A stretch of 64,000 nucleotides of DNA from Dysgonomonas sp. 25 (lineage in GTDB: Bacteria; Bacteroidota; Bacteroidia; Bacteroidales; Dysgonomonadaceae), in contig NZ_QVMN01000007.1 of the NCBI RefSeq assembly GCF_010501075.1, positions 62,001 to 126,000 on the forward strand. Reading direction: 5' to 3'. A model generated the notes under the pieces. That model was not told the DNA's origin. It ran no database searches and worked only from the letters and a program-made list of their open reading frames with translations. Position numbers and translations under genes: made by a program. Positions within the stretch are counted from its first letter, which is position 1; the number at the start of each line of letters is the position of its first letter. Shown here one piece after another: positions 44,854 to 53,574 of the stretch.

Positions 44854-45999
44854 ATGGACGTAAAACAATTACAAGAAAAATTCAACTCTCTTTATGGTTC
44901 CGAAGGAGCCGTTTATACTTCACCCGGCCGTATCAACCTGATTGGCGAGCATACCGATTACAATGGCGGATTCGTTCTTCCGGGAGCGATAGACAAAGCG
45001 ATGTATTGTGTTATCAAGCCTAACGGGACGCCCGACCGCATCCGTGCTTATGCAATGGACCTGTCCGAAATGGACGAATTCGGTCTGGACGATATTCCAA
45101 TCAAAGGATGGGCAAAATACATCTTTGGTGTTTGCACCGAAATGATTAAGCGCGGAGCCAAAGTACAAGGTTTCGATACCGTTTTTGCAGGCGATGTGCC
45201 TCTCGGGGCAGGTATGTCTTCGTCGGCAGCCCTAGAAAGCTGTTTCGGTTTCGCTATCAACGATATGTACAACTTAGGATTCGACCGCTTCGAGCTGGCT
45301 AAAATCGGTCAGGCTACCGAGCACAACTATGTAGGAGTGAAATGCGGTATCATGGATCAGTTTGCTTCATGCTTCGGTAAAGAAGGCTCTTTAATCCGCC
45401 TCGATTGCCGTTCGCTCGAATACGAATATGTGCCGTTCAACCCGCAAGGCTATCGCTTGGTGTTGTTGAATACCTGTGTAGCCCACGAACTGGCGTCTTC
45501 GGCATATAACCGCCGTCGCGAATCGTGCGAGAATGCAGCGTCGTATATCCGCAAATACCATCCTGAAGTAGAATTGCTTCGCGATGCTACCATAGAAATG
45601 CTGAAAGAAGTAGCCAACGAGGTAAGCGCCGAAGACTATATGCGCGCCGAGTTCGTAATCGAAGAGATTGCCCGCATGACAGAGGCTTGCGATGCGTTGA
45701 AGGCAGGCGACTACGAAACAGTAGGAAAGAAAATGTACGAAACGCATATCGGGCTTAGCCGCAAATACGAAGTTAGCTGCGAAGAACTCGACTTCCTCAA
45801 TAACATTGCGCGCGAGTGTGGCGTAACAGGTTCGCGTATGATGGGTGGAGGCTTCGGCGGTTGTACTATCAACTTGGTGAAGAACGAATTGCACGACGGC
45901 TTTGTGAAACGTGCGACAGAAGCTTACGAAGCTAAATTCAAAATTAAGCCTAAAGTGTACGATGTCGTTATCAAAGACGGAGCACGCAAGTTAAGCTAA
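44854..45999 (+). CDS. galK: Galactokinase
   Basis: A 381-residue GHMP kinase that phosphorylates galactose at C1 as the first Leloir step. Family motifs: SPGRINLIGEHTDYNGGFVLP, the ATP loop PLGAGMSSSAALES, the catalytic Asp in GIMDQFAS, and MMGGGFGGCTINLV. The gene is alone; galactose permease, galT or galE are not adjacent. It ends with a clear terminator. A 150-base leader separates it from the nuclease gene. Confidence 0.96.
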   Translation: MDVKQLQEKFNSLYGSEGAVYTSPGRINLIGEHTDYNGGFVLPGAIDKAMYCVIKPNGTPDRIRAYAMDLSEMDEFGLDDIPIKGWAKYIFGVCTEMIKRGAKVQGFDTVFAGDVPLGAGMSSSAALESCFGFAINDMYNLGFDRFELAKIGQATEHNYVGVKCGIMDQFASCFGKEGSLIRLDCRSLEYEYVPFNPQGYRLVLLNTCVAHELASSAYNRRRESCENAASYIRKYHPEVELLRDATIEMLKEVANEVSAEDYMRAEFVIEEIARMTEACDALKAGDYETVGKKMYETHIGLSRKYEVSCEELDFLNNIARECGVTGSRMMGGGFGGCTINLVKNELHDGFVKRATEAYEAKFKIKPKVYDVVIKDGARKLS

Positions 46000-46021
46000 A
46001 TTATATAGTTATTTAATCGTG

Positions 46022-46051
46022 AAAGAGGTTGTACTCCGGTGCAATCTCTTT
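46022..46051 (+). terminator. Terminator of galK
   Basis: Ten-pair stem with one G-T (46022-46031 with 46042-46051), 10-base loop, then TCTTTTG. Confidence 0.8.
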
Positions 46052-46071
46052 TCTTTTGTCTTATATTTTCC

Positions 46072-46079
46072 TATCTTTG
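46072..46079 (+). promoter_or_regulatory. -7 element for the peptidyl-prolyl isomerase gene
   Basis: TATCTTTG 16 bases before the ATG at 46096, so the leader would be very short; this also excludes the longer upstream frame. Confidence 0.55.
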
Positions 46080-46095
46080 GCAAAAAAGAAATGAG

Positions 46096-46890
46096 ATGAA
46101 ACATATTTATGTCCTACTTTTACTAATATTAATCTGTTCATTCAACTGTATGTGTTCACAAGAGAAAAACAATTATCTGCTGATAAAGACGTCTATGGGC
46201 GACATTAAAGTCAAGTTGTACGATGAAACACCGCTTCATCGCGACCAGTATCTGAAACTCGTAGACGAAGGCTTTTTCAAAGACCGTATTTTCCACCGGG
46301 TAATCGAAGACTTTATGATTCAGGGCGGCGAAGCCCAAACCAAGACCGGCGAAGAAGAACCACCGCTTATTCCGGCAGAGTTTTGTTTCCCGCAACACTA
46401 TCATAAGCGTGGCGTGCTGGCTGCTGCCCGTATGGGAGATAATGTAAACCCCGAGAAAAAGTCGGACGGATGCCAGTTCTATATCGTTACAGGTAAAAAG
46501 TTTGTACCGAGCCAGATAGCTGACATCGAAAAACAGCGCTACGAACAGCTCAAACAACAAATATTCAACCGCTTGCGGAAAGAGAATACCGAAGCTATCA
46601 AAACCCTTTACCGCGAAGGAGACAAGGAAGGCATGGCAGCCTTGCAGGAGAAACTTATCCAACAGATGGAGACCGAGGCAGAATCGCGCAAAGCCGAATC
46701 CCTCTACTCGGACGAGCAGAAAGAAGCTTACACATCGTTGGGCGGAACACCTCATCTGGATGGCGAATATACCGTATTCGGCGAGGTAGTCGAAGGCATG
46801 GATGTGGTGGCCAAGATAGAGGCTGTTCAAACCGCTGGACAAGACCGTCCACTGACGCCGGTCACTTTTAGCATCGTGCGGGCAGACTAA
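46096..46890 (+). CDS. Cyclophilin-type peptidyl-prolyl isomerase, exported
   Basis: A 264-residue cyclophilin. Residues 1-20 form a signal peptide with Cys residues (SFNCMCSQ) suggesting lipoprotein anchoring. The isomerase core is split: IKTSMGDIKVKLYDETPLHRDQ and FFKDRIFHRVIEDFMIQGGE in the first half, the Q/F stretch DGCQFYIVTGKKF, then an extra highly charged helical stretch of about 75 residues (IEKQRYEQLKQQIFNRLRKE onwards), then YTVFGEVVEGMDVVAKI in the second half. The insertion is absent from E. coli PpiA. It would assist folding in the periplasm. The upstream frame was trimmed because it crosses the promoter. Confidence 0.92.
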   Translation: MKHIYVLLLLILICSFNCMCSQEKNNYLLIKTSMGDIKVKLYDETPLHRDQYLKLVDEGFFKDRIFHRVIEDFMIQGGEAQTKTGEEEPPLIPAEFCFPQHYHKRGVLAAARMGDNVNPEKKSDGCQFYIVTGKKFVPSQIADIEKQRYEQLKQQIFNRLRKENTEAIKTLYREGDKEGMAALQEKLIQQMETEAESRKAESLYSDEQKEAYTSLGGTPHLDGEYTVFGEVVEGMDVVAKIEAVQTAGQDRPLTPVTFSIVRAD

Positions 46891-46904
46891 TACATCTTTC
46901 CTGT

Positions 46905-46935
46905 TTTGCGCATTGGAGGAATTGCATTACCTTTG
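46905..46935 (+). promoter_or_regulatory. Bacteroidota-type promoter of the ABC-F gene
   Basis: TTTG at 46905-46908 and TACCTTTG at 46928-46935 with 19 bases between, 27 bases before the start at 46962. Confidence 0.7.
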
Positions 46936-46961
46936 CGCTTCGTTTAAACAAAAGGATTAAG

Positions 46962-48587
46962 ATGTTAATAGTAGACAGCTTGAAAGTAGAACTGGGTGAC
47001 CGCATCCTGTTCGATAATATCAGTTATATCATCAACGATAAAGACAAAATTGCACTCGTCGGCAAGAACGGGGCAGGTAAATCGACCATGCTCAAGATTC
47101 TGGCGGGTGTCAATACGCATTATAAAGGGACGATTTCCTGTCCCGACGGAACGATAATCGGCTATCTGCCCCAGATAATGAAAGTGGCGGACGAACGCAC
47201 CGTTCGCGAAGAAGCCTCGCAGGCATTCAATCATATCTTCAAGTTGCAGGAGCGCATCGAGGAGATGAACAAGCAAATCGAAACCCGCACCGATTACGAA
47301 TCGGACGACTATGCCAAACTGATCGATGACTTTGCGCAGGCGCACGAACGGCTGGCTGCTATCGAGAATGTCAACTTCGACGGGGAAGTCGAAAAAGCAT
47401 TGCTCGGATTAGGCTTCAAGCGCGGCGACCTCGATCGCCCTACCAATGAATTCAGCGGAGGGTGGCGCATGCGTATCGAACTGGCTAAACTGTTGTTGCA
47501 AAACCCTGATGTGTTGCTCTTGGATGAGCCGACTAACCACCTCGACATCGAGTCTATCGGTTGGCTCGAGGATTTCATCAAGACGCAGGCGAAAGCGGTT
47601 GTACTCATCTCGCACGACCGTGCTTTTATCGATGCAGTCACTACCCGTACCATCGAATTAACACTTGGCCGTATCTACGATTACAAGGTCAATTATACCA
47701 AATACCTCGAACTCCGTCAGGAGCGCCGCCAGCAGCAGATACATGCTTGGGAGGCTCAACAGAAGCAGATACAGGAGATGGAAGAGTTTATCGAACGCTT
47801 CCGTGCACAGGCAGCTAAGGCTGTATTGGTGCAGAGCCGTGTGCGCCAGTTGGAGAAGATGGAGCGTGTAGAGATAGACGAAGAAGACAAGTCGCATATC
47901 CGTATCCGTTTTCAGCAGGGCGTTCGCCCGGGAAGCTATCCGCTGACGGTGGAGAGTGTGACCAAACGATATGATGACCAGTTGATATTCGAAAATGCCA
48001 ACCTGATGATTTCCCGCGGCGAGAAAGTCGCTTTGGCAGGACGAAACGGGGAAGGTAAATCCACCTTTGTCAAATGCGTAATGGGCGAAACCCCTTACGA
48101 GGGAAATATCATGCTCGGGCACAATGTGCAGATAGGCTATTTTGCTCAGAATCAGGCACAATTGCTGGATGAGGATTTGACCGTATTCGAGACGATTGAC
48201 CGCGTTGCCGAAGGCGATATCCGTACCCAGATACGCAATATATTAGGTGCTTTCATGTTCAACCGCGACGATTCGGAGAAGAAGGTGCGCGTACTATCGG
48301 GAGGAGAGCGTACACGTCTGGCAATGATTAAGTTACTGCTCGAACCCGTGAACTTCCTTATTCTGGATGAGCCGACCAACCACCTCGATCTCCGCACCAA
48401 AGAGATATTGAAGCAGGCTATCCTTGACTATGACGGAACGGTTATCCTTGTTTCGCACGACCGCGACTTCTTAGACGGCTTGGTGACTAAAGTCTATGAG
48501 GTTGGCGATAAGCGCGTTACCGAACATATCGGTGGCATCAAAGAATTCTTAGCCAAGAAAAAGGCTGAAGCTCAATTGACTTTGTAA
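46962..48587 (+). CDS. ABC-F family ATPase
   Basis: A 541-residue protein with two ABC domains and no membrane part. First domain: Walker A GKNGAGKSTMLKILAG, signature EFSGGWRMRIELA, Walker B LLLDEPTNHLD. A charged linker (residues 240-310) with ERRQQQIHAWEAQQKQIQ follows. Second domain: Walker A GRNGEGKSTFVK, signature LSGGERTRLAMIK, Walker B LILDEPTNHLD. ABC-F proteins act on ribosomes in translation or antibiotic resistance; the subfamily here is not certain. Its last 16 bases overlap the convergent SDR gene. Confidence 0.92.
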   Translation: MLIVDSLKVELGDRILFDNISYIINDKDKIALVGKNGAGKSTMLKILAGVNTHYKGTISCPDGTIIGYLPQIMKVADERTVREEASQAFNHIFKLQERIEEMNKQIETRTDYESDDYAKLIDDFAQAHERLAAIENVNFDGEVEKALLGLGFKRGDLDRPTNEFSGGWRMRIELAKLLLQNPDVLLLDEPTNHLDIESIGWLEDFIKTQAKAVVLISHDRAFIDAVTTRTIELTLGRIYDYKVNYTKYLELRQERRQQQIHAWEAQQKQIQEMEEFIERFRAQAAKAVLVQSRVRQLEKMERVEIDEEDKSHIRIRFQQGVRPGSYPLTVESVTKRYDDQLIFENANLMISRGEKVALAGRNGEGKSTFVKCVMGETPYEGNIMLGHNVQIGYFAQNQAQLLDEDLTVFETIDRVAEGDIRTQIRNILGAFMFNRDDSEKKVRVLSGGERTRLAMIKLLLEPVNFLILDEPTNHLDLRTKEILKQAILDYDGTVILVSHDRDFLDGLVTKVYEVGDKRVTEHIGGIKEFLAKKKAEAQLTL

Positions 48588-49381
48588 TAGCTGCGCAGGA
48601 TGGCAGCATACCATTTGGCGGGCAGGTATCGTTTGACGTAGATAGACAATACCTGTTCGAATTTTCCCACCGGCACACGGAACGGCGGATTTTTGCGCCG
48701 GATAACTTTTTCTATCACCTTAGCCAGCCGGGTAGGAGAGCTTCCGTTAGTTTCCTCCTTTACGATGATTTCCAATGCCCTTTTGGCCGTTTCGGCATAA
48801 TCGGCTTCGTTCAACGTCGCTTCCGATATTATCCTGTTCGCCGTGAAGCCTGTATTGAAGTCGCCCGGCTCGATGAGTGTTACCTTTACCCCGAAGCGGT
48901 GAAGTTCGAGCGAAAGCGCCTCGCTATACCCTTCGACAGCGAATTTGGATGCCGAGTAGAACCCTTGAAACGGTAATCCCATCACTCCACCTACCGAGCT
49001 GATATTGATTATCTTACCCGAACGCTGACGGCGCATATAAGGGAGAACAGCCGAACAAACATTCACCACGCCATGAAAATTTGTTTCCATCTGTTGGCGG
49101 ATTTCGGCTTCGGTGGCCAATTCCAAAGCCCCCAGAATACCCATGCCCGCATTGTTTATCACTGCGTCTATCTTGCCTTGCTCCGCTATAATATGCTGAA
49201 TACCCGCATCGATAGAGGCAGGCGAAGTCACATCCATTTGCAGGAACGTGAAATGGGGAATCTCCGATTGCAATGCCTTCCGGCTTGTTCCGTAGACGCA
49301 ATACCCCTTTGCTGCAAGGTATTCGGCGCAAGCCTTTCCAATGCCCGACGATGCTCCTGTGATGAGTATGACTTGTTTCAT
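48572..49381 (-). CDS. Short-chain dehydrogenase/reductase
   Basis: A 269-residue classical SDR. Motifs: NAD(P)-binding TGASSGIGKACAEYL, NNAGMG, and the catalytic Ser-Tyr-Lys in INISSVGG and YSASKFAVEGYSE. The residue after the second strand (GTSRKA) favours NADP. The C-terminal region contains SPTRLAKVIEKVIRRKNPPFR, a tail seen in oxidoreductases acting on lipids or retinol-like substrates, but the substrate is unknown. Start trimmed seven codons to MKQVILITGAS. Has a TATCTTTG element 23 bases upstream. Confidence 0.92.
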   Translation of the reverse strand: MKQVILITGASSGIGKACAEYLAAKGYCVYGTSRKALQSEIPHFTFLQMDVTSPASIDAGIQHIIAEQGKIDAVINNAGMGILGALELATEAEIRQQMETNFHGVVNVCSAVLPYMRRQRSGKIINISSVGGVMGLPFQGFYSASKFAVEGYSEALSLELHRFGVKVTLIEPGDFNTGFTANRIISEATLNEADYAETAKRALEIIVKEETNGSSPTRLAKVIEKVIRRKNPPFRVPVGKFEQVLSIYVKRYLPAKWYAAILRSYYKVN

Positions 49382-49403
49382 AGATTGCGATATTAGCTTC
49401 ACA

Positions 49404-49411
49404 CAAAGATA
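49404..49411 (-). promoter_or_regulatory. -7 element for the SDR gene
   Basis: TATCTTTG on the minus strand, 23 bases upstream of the 49381 start. Confidence 0.55.
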
Positions 49412-49431
49412 GAATAAAAAGTAAGATTAAA

Positions 49432-49885
49432 AAATCCCCCAAAAAGCCACAAATGTGTCGCTTTTTTGTCACCCTCGTGTTACTTTTGTACACTTCATAT
49501 TATACTCACTGTAAGCATGTTAAACAAAAAAGGTAGACAAAAAGTATATATACCCTGTGCATTTTTTATTGTAGTTACTTTTTTATTACTTAACCACCAA
49601 GAACACAAAGTTTTTTAAGAACGCTTTCCCAAAAAAGTAACATATCTCTACTTTTTTTCAGTGTTTTTTATCAAGTTACTTTTTCTCAGTGTCACTCAGC
49701 GATTCCTCTGTGAAACTCAGTGTTACTTTTTCTTCCTCACGCTATCGGAAAGAGATGCCTCACTACGTTTCGGCATGACAGTAAAAAGCAACACATCTCT
49801 ACTTCTTTCGGGCATTTTTTTTCGAGTTACTTTTTCTCTTGTAACTTGTAACTGCCCGAAGGGCGGAGTAACTCGTAACTAATCA
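49432..49885. repeat. Member B of a dispersed degenerate intergenic repeat
   Basis: The 570-base gene-free stretch between the SDR gene and the next outer-membrane gene. It shares order-preserved blocks with 30888-31245: AAAAAGCC, TGTCGCTTTTTTGT, ACCAAGAACACAAAG then AAGTTTTTTAAGAAC-like text, and AAAAAAGTAAC with an inverted GTTACTTTTT (49631-49641 and 49675-49684). A second GTAAC/GTTACTTTTTC set follows, including AGTAACTCGTAACTAATC near the end. No open reading frame worth reporting. Confidence 0.6.
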
Positions 49886-49976
49886 TTGATAAACTCTTTC
49901 ACATAAATAACACTTCTTTTAGTACATTATTAGCTTATTTTTATAGATTTGTAATAGAAACAAAAATCTACGCCTT

Positions 49977-51008
49977 ATGAGACGGATTTTATTCTTGCTG
50001 CTGCTTTCTCTGTCCTCATTCTCCCTCTATGCACAGGAAGAGACCCCGAAAGATAGCATACATGTGACAGGTACAGGCGAAAAGCCGCTGATGCAAGGCA
50101 CTATCGGCAACGAAGGACAATCGCTGTCGAAAGGCGAGATTATGTATAATACCTGTTTCACGGACGATACCAATACAATCGAACTGGAACTTCCACCCTT
50201 ATTCTATTACGCGGGTCCCCAATTGGAAGACCGTGAAACGCGCCATCCGATGGCAAACGATTATACTCACGCGGGGGCTGTCAATATTGGCTGGAGCCGG
50301 CATATATCAGGTGGTTCGATGCAACGGACTTATATGGGTAGCGGGCGGATGCAAACGGCAACCATCAACTATAGCCGCCTCATCGACGACCAGTGGACGG
50401 CATCGGCCGGACTTACCATCAACAAGCAAACTTTAGACCGCATCGGGGCGAATACGTCGCTCTATTCCGAAGCTGTTCTTTCGGGCGAAATAGGTTATCA
50501 GATCAACGACCGCATGAATCTCTCGCTCTCGGGAGACTATTCGATATACCGCACAGGCAGAAGCGATGGCACGAGCCCGGGTAGCCTCATGGGCAATTAT
50601 TTCCCCGAAGATCCGGGAGTTTTCTCTTATGGCTTCCGCCCCGTTTACTGGACGGAACTGCAATTCGGCTATCAGGTCACCGACTGGCTCTATGTCGCTC
50701 CGGGTATGTATTCGTCCCGCCATGAGTTTTATAACAATCATTTCAATGATTACGGCTTCAACGGAATGGTCGGTTTGAGAGTTCACGAGCGGGTTAAATT
50801 CAACCTTTACGGCAAAAAATCCTTACGCGGAACCAATTACAGTTTTGGGCCGAGAGGATTGCATCCGCAGGACATGTATGGTGGAGGTATCGAGCTGAAA
50901 ATCAATGAAAATTTCAGTGTCGAATCGGGGATAATCCGCGAGATTAACCCATGGAATGGTAAATGGGAGACGAAACCGTACGTCAGGCCTGTATTTCACA
51001 TCAAATAG
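49977..51008 (+). CDS. Outer-membrane beta-barrel protein of unknown function
   Basis: A 343-residue protein with a signal peptide ending at SLYAQE. After a 90-residue acidic or polar segment (GTGEKPLMQGTIGNEGQSLS) the rest is a beta-barrel: alternating strands such as MQTATINYSRLIDDQWTASAG, LSGEIGYQINDRMNLSLSG, WTELQFGYQVTDWLYVAPG and NFSVESGIIREINPWNG. The last strand ends PYVRPVFHIK. I cannot name a family. It is monocistronic. Confidence 0.82.
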   Translation: MRRILFLLLLSLSSFSLYAQEETPKDSIHVTGTGEKPLMQGTIGNEGQSLSKGEIMYNTCFTDDTNTIELELPPLFYYAGPQLEDRETRHPMANDYTHAGAVNIGWSRHISGGSMQRTYMGSGRMQTATINYSRLIDDQWTASAGLTINKQTLDRIGANTSLYSEAVLSGEIGYQINDRMNLSLSGDYSIYRTGRSDGTSPGSLMGNYFPEDPGVFSYGFRPVYWTELQFGYQVTDWLYVAPGMYSSRHEFYNNHFNDYGFNGMVGLRVHERVKFNLYGKKSLRGTNYSFGPRGLHPQDMYGGGIELKINENFSVESGIIREINPWNGKWETKPYVRPVFHIK

Positions 51009-51143
51009 TTATTGCGCCACTTTTCCCGATTTTGCAAGTAAACTCACTTACTTGCCGCTTTTTTGTGCCGATATGAAGGAATCGTATAACATATTTTAAT
51101 ATGTACACTTACTTAAATTAAACTAAATATTCAATAATTTATT

Positions 51144-51151
51144 TATCTTTG
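51144..51151 (+). promoter_or_regulatory. -7 element for the acyl-CoA ligase gene
   Basis: TATCTTTG 26 bases upstream of the start at 51177. Confidence 0.55.
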
Positions 51152-51176
51152 CAGCTATTCATAACTCGTTATATTT

Positions 51177-52835
51177 ATGGAGGATAAAAGATTCATTCCT
51201 TTACTGAGAAACAGTATTCGTAACAATTGGAACTTGCCTGCACTTTCTGATTATAATGACGAACCCTTCTATTATTACAAAGATGTAGCCCGCGAAATAG
51301 TAAAGTTGCACATGCTCTTTGATGCGATGAATCTGCAAAAAGGCGACCGGGTGGCAATCTGTGGACGCAACTCCTCACATTGGGCAATTACATTCTTTGC
51401 CACAATGACTTACGGTGCAATACCTACCTCTATCCTGCACGATTTCAGTGGCGAAAATATTCAAAATATAGTCAATCATAGCGAAGCGCGTATATTGGTG
51501 GCGGCAGAACAGGTATGGACGAAAGTCGATCCGATGATGATGCCTGCCGTCGAAACAATCCTCTTGATGGAAGACTTTTCCATCCAAAAAGCTAATTCGG
51601 CGGAACTGATTCAAATCCGCTCGGAATGGAAGACTATCCTGAACGAGAAATATCCGCAGGGATTAACAGCTGATGATGTCTACTTCCACGAAGAGAAAGC
51701 CGACGATTTGGTTGTACTCAACTATACATCCGGCACGACCAGTACACCGAAGGGAGTTATGCTGCCATCGCGCAGCCTTTGGTCGAATATACAGCTCACC
51801 TTCGACCGCATGCCGTTTATCAAACCCGGAGACAGCATTGTATCGATGCTCCCGATGGCGCACATGTATGGGCTGACGGTGGAAATATTGATGGGCTTCT
51901 CGATGGGATGCCATGTCCATTTTCTACCGCGCATACCTTCTCCGCAAGTGATATTGGAGGCATTTGCCAAATACAACCCAATAGTAGCTATATCGGTTCC
52001 GTTGATAATCGAAAAAATCGTACAAAGCAAGGTATTCCCCGAATTGAAGAAGCAGCCGGCTAAATTCTTATTGTCGATGTCTTTTACCCGTAAAAGAGTG
52101 TTGAAGAAGATAAAAGAAAAGCTCCTGCCGTTGTTCGGTACCAATCTGAATCAGGTCATAATCGGAGGCGCGGCCTTGAACAAAGAAGTAGGGCGCTTTC
52201 TGACGGAGATAGGATTCCCTTACACCGTGGGGTATGGCATGACCGAATGTGGCCCGCTGATAACATTTATTTCGTGGGAGAAATTCAAGCCCGAATCATG
52301 CGGACAGATAGTGGATAGGATGGAGGCGAAAGTGGATTCGCCCGATCCGGAGAATGTAGAGGGAGAACTCATCGTCCGCGGAGACAATACAATGCTCGGA
52401 TATTTCAAGAACCAAGAACAGACCGACGCTATTATGACCGAAGACGGATGGCTTCATACGGGCGATTTGGTAACGATGGATAAGGACAATTTCGTCTTTA
52501 TCAAAGGACGGTGCAAGTCGGTGATACTCGGGCCTTCGGGGCAGAACATCTATCCCGAGGAGATAGAAGACCTGCTGAATAATTCGCCTTATGTTGCCGA
52601 GGCTTTGATTATCGAGGAGAACAGGAAATTGATAGCGCTGATTTATCCCGATAAGGAATATCTGGAAAAGCAGAATACAAAAGAAAAGAACATTCATTCG
52701 GTATTTGCTTCCGAGATAAAATCGGTTAACAAACGCCTCCCCGATTTCAGCCGGATAGCTAATTTCCGCTTGCAGAAAGAGGAGTTCGAGAAAACACCGA
52801 AACGGAGTATCAAACGTTTCCTTTATCAGCGGTAA
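51177..52835 (+). CDS. Long-chain acyl-CoA synthetase (AMP-binding)
   Basis: A 552-residue ANL-superfamily enzyme that activates a fatty acid as acyl-AMP and transfers it to CoA. The phosphate loop is LNYTSGTTSTPKGVMLP; then HMYGLTVEILMG, YTVGYGMTECGPLI (A5 motif), DGWLHTGDLVTMDKD (A7) and the C-terminal hinge IKGRCKSVILGPSGQNIYPEEIED. The C-terminal catalytic Lys is in FEKTPKRSIKRF. The chain length preferred is not readable. Followed by two plus-strand genes 48 and 25 bases apart, so a shared transcript is possible. Confidence 0.93.
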   Translation: MEDKRFIPLLRNSIRNNWNLPALSDYNDEPFYYYKDVAREIVKLHMLFDAMNLQKGDRVAICGRNSSHWAITFFATMTYGAIPTSILHDFSGENIQNIVNHSEARILVAAEQVWTKVDPMMMPAVETILLMEDFSIQKANSAELIQIRSEWKTILNEKYPQGLTADDVYFHEEKADDLVVLNYTSGTTSTPKGVMLPSRSLWSNIQLTFDRMPFIKPGDSIVSMLPMAHMYGLTVEILMGFSMGCHVHFLPRIPSPQVILEAFAKYNPIVAISVPLIIEKIVQSKVFPELKKQPAKFLLSMSFTRKRVLKKIKEKLLPLFGTNLNQVIIGGAALNKEVGRFLTEIGFPYTVGYGMTECGPLITFISWEKFKPESCGQIVDRMEAKVDSPDPENVEGELIVRGDNTMLGYFKNQEQTDAIMTEDGWLHTGDLVTMDKDNFVFIKGRCKSVILGPSGQNIYPEEIEDLLNNSPYVAEALIIEENRKLIALIYPDKEYLEKQNTKEKNIHSVFASEIKSVNKRLPDFSRIANFRLQKEEFEKTPKRSIKRFLYQR

Positions 52836-52883
52836 GAAATATAACAAGAATACAAATTTTACAAACACCTAAATAATATTATT

Positions 52884-53549
52884 ATGAAACATTTAATTAT
52901 TGCGCTTACTGCTATCTTTGCATTGGCGTCGTGTTCGAGCCAGAGTGAAGAAGATAAAGGAGTTATCAAATACGCGAAAGAAGCGGGATTTACGATCAAT
53001 GGTAACGATGTGAAAAAGTCTGATCCTGCTATTTTGTTTTGCTATGCGAATCACTTATTCGAAGAAGGGAAACAAGACGAAGCTGTCTTCTGGTACTATG
53101 TGGCACAATACCGTTATCGATTCATGTCGAGTTGCTCGGAGCATCTCAAAGCAGGTTCGCTGACCGAAGCACAGGGCAAAAAAATATTGGTAAAAACAGG
53201 TGTTTACACCGAGGATAGAATAGGCAGCCTGCATCTGATTGGCGGAATATACCGGATAGAGCTGTATGAAACGATACAGGCTATGCTCGGGCGAAAGATT
53301 AACGGCTATGCTTATGGCGATCTGGAACAGCTGAAAGCGACTATCGATCGCATGCTGAAATATCAGGAGGAAAACCCTTTCAATCCGATGGGGATGACTC
53401 CGCAACCTTTGCTGAAAAGTGAAGAGGTGCAGGCAGAGAAGCTGACGAAGATAAAAGAGAGCTATGCCGAGCAAAAAGAAAAGATGGACGAAAAAGCGGA
53501 TTACATCAGGGAAACCCGCCTCGAAAACGGATTGGAAAACAGAAACTAA
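52884..53549 (+). CDS. Lipoprotein of unknown function
   Basis: A 221-residue protein with a lipobox (FALASC). The mature region contains DPAILFCYANHLFEEGKQDEAVFWYYVAQYRYRF (split), a tetratricopeptide-like pair of helices, and a helical Lys/Glu-rich tail (AEKLTKIKESYAEQKEKMDEKADYI). It lies between the acyl-CoA ligase and ettA; I see no functional link. Confidence 0.85.
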   Translation: MKHLIIALTAIFALASCSSQSEEDKGVIKYAKEAGFTINGNDVKKSDPAILFCYANHLFEEGKQDEAVFWYYVAQYRYRFMSSCSEHLKAGSLTEAQGKKILVKTGVYTEDRIGSLHLIGGIYRIELYETIQAMLGRKINGYAYGDLEQLKATIDRMLKYQEENPFNPMGMTPQPLLKSEEVQAEKLTKIKESYAEQKEKMDEKADYIRETRLENGLENRN

Positions 53550-53574
53550 CTATAAATAATTATTGTAACAAAAA

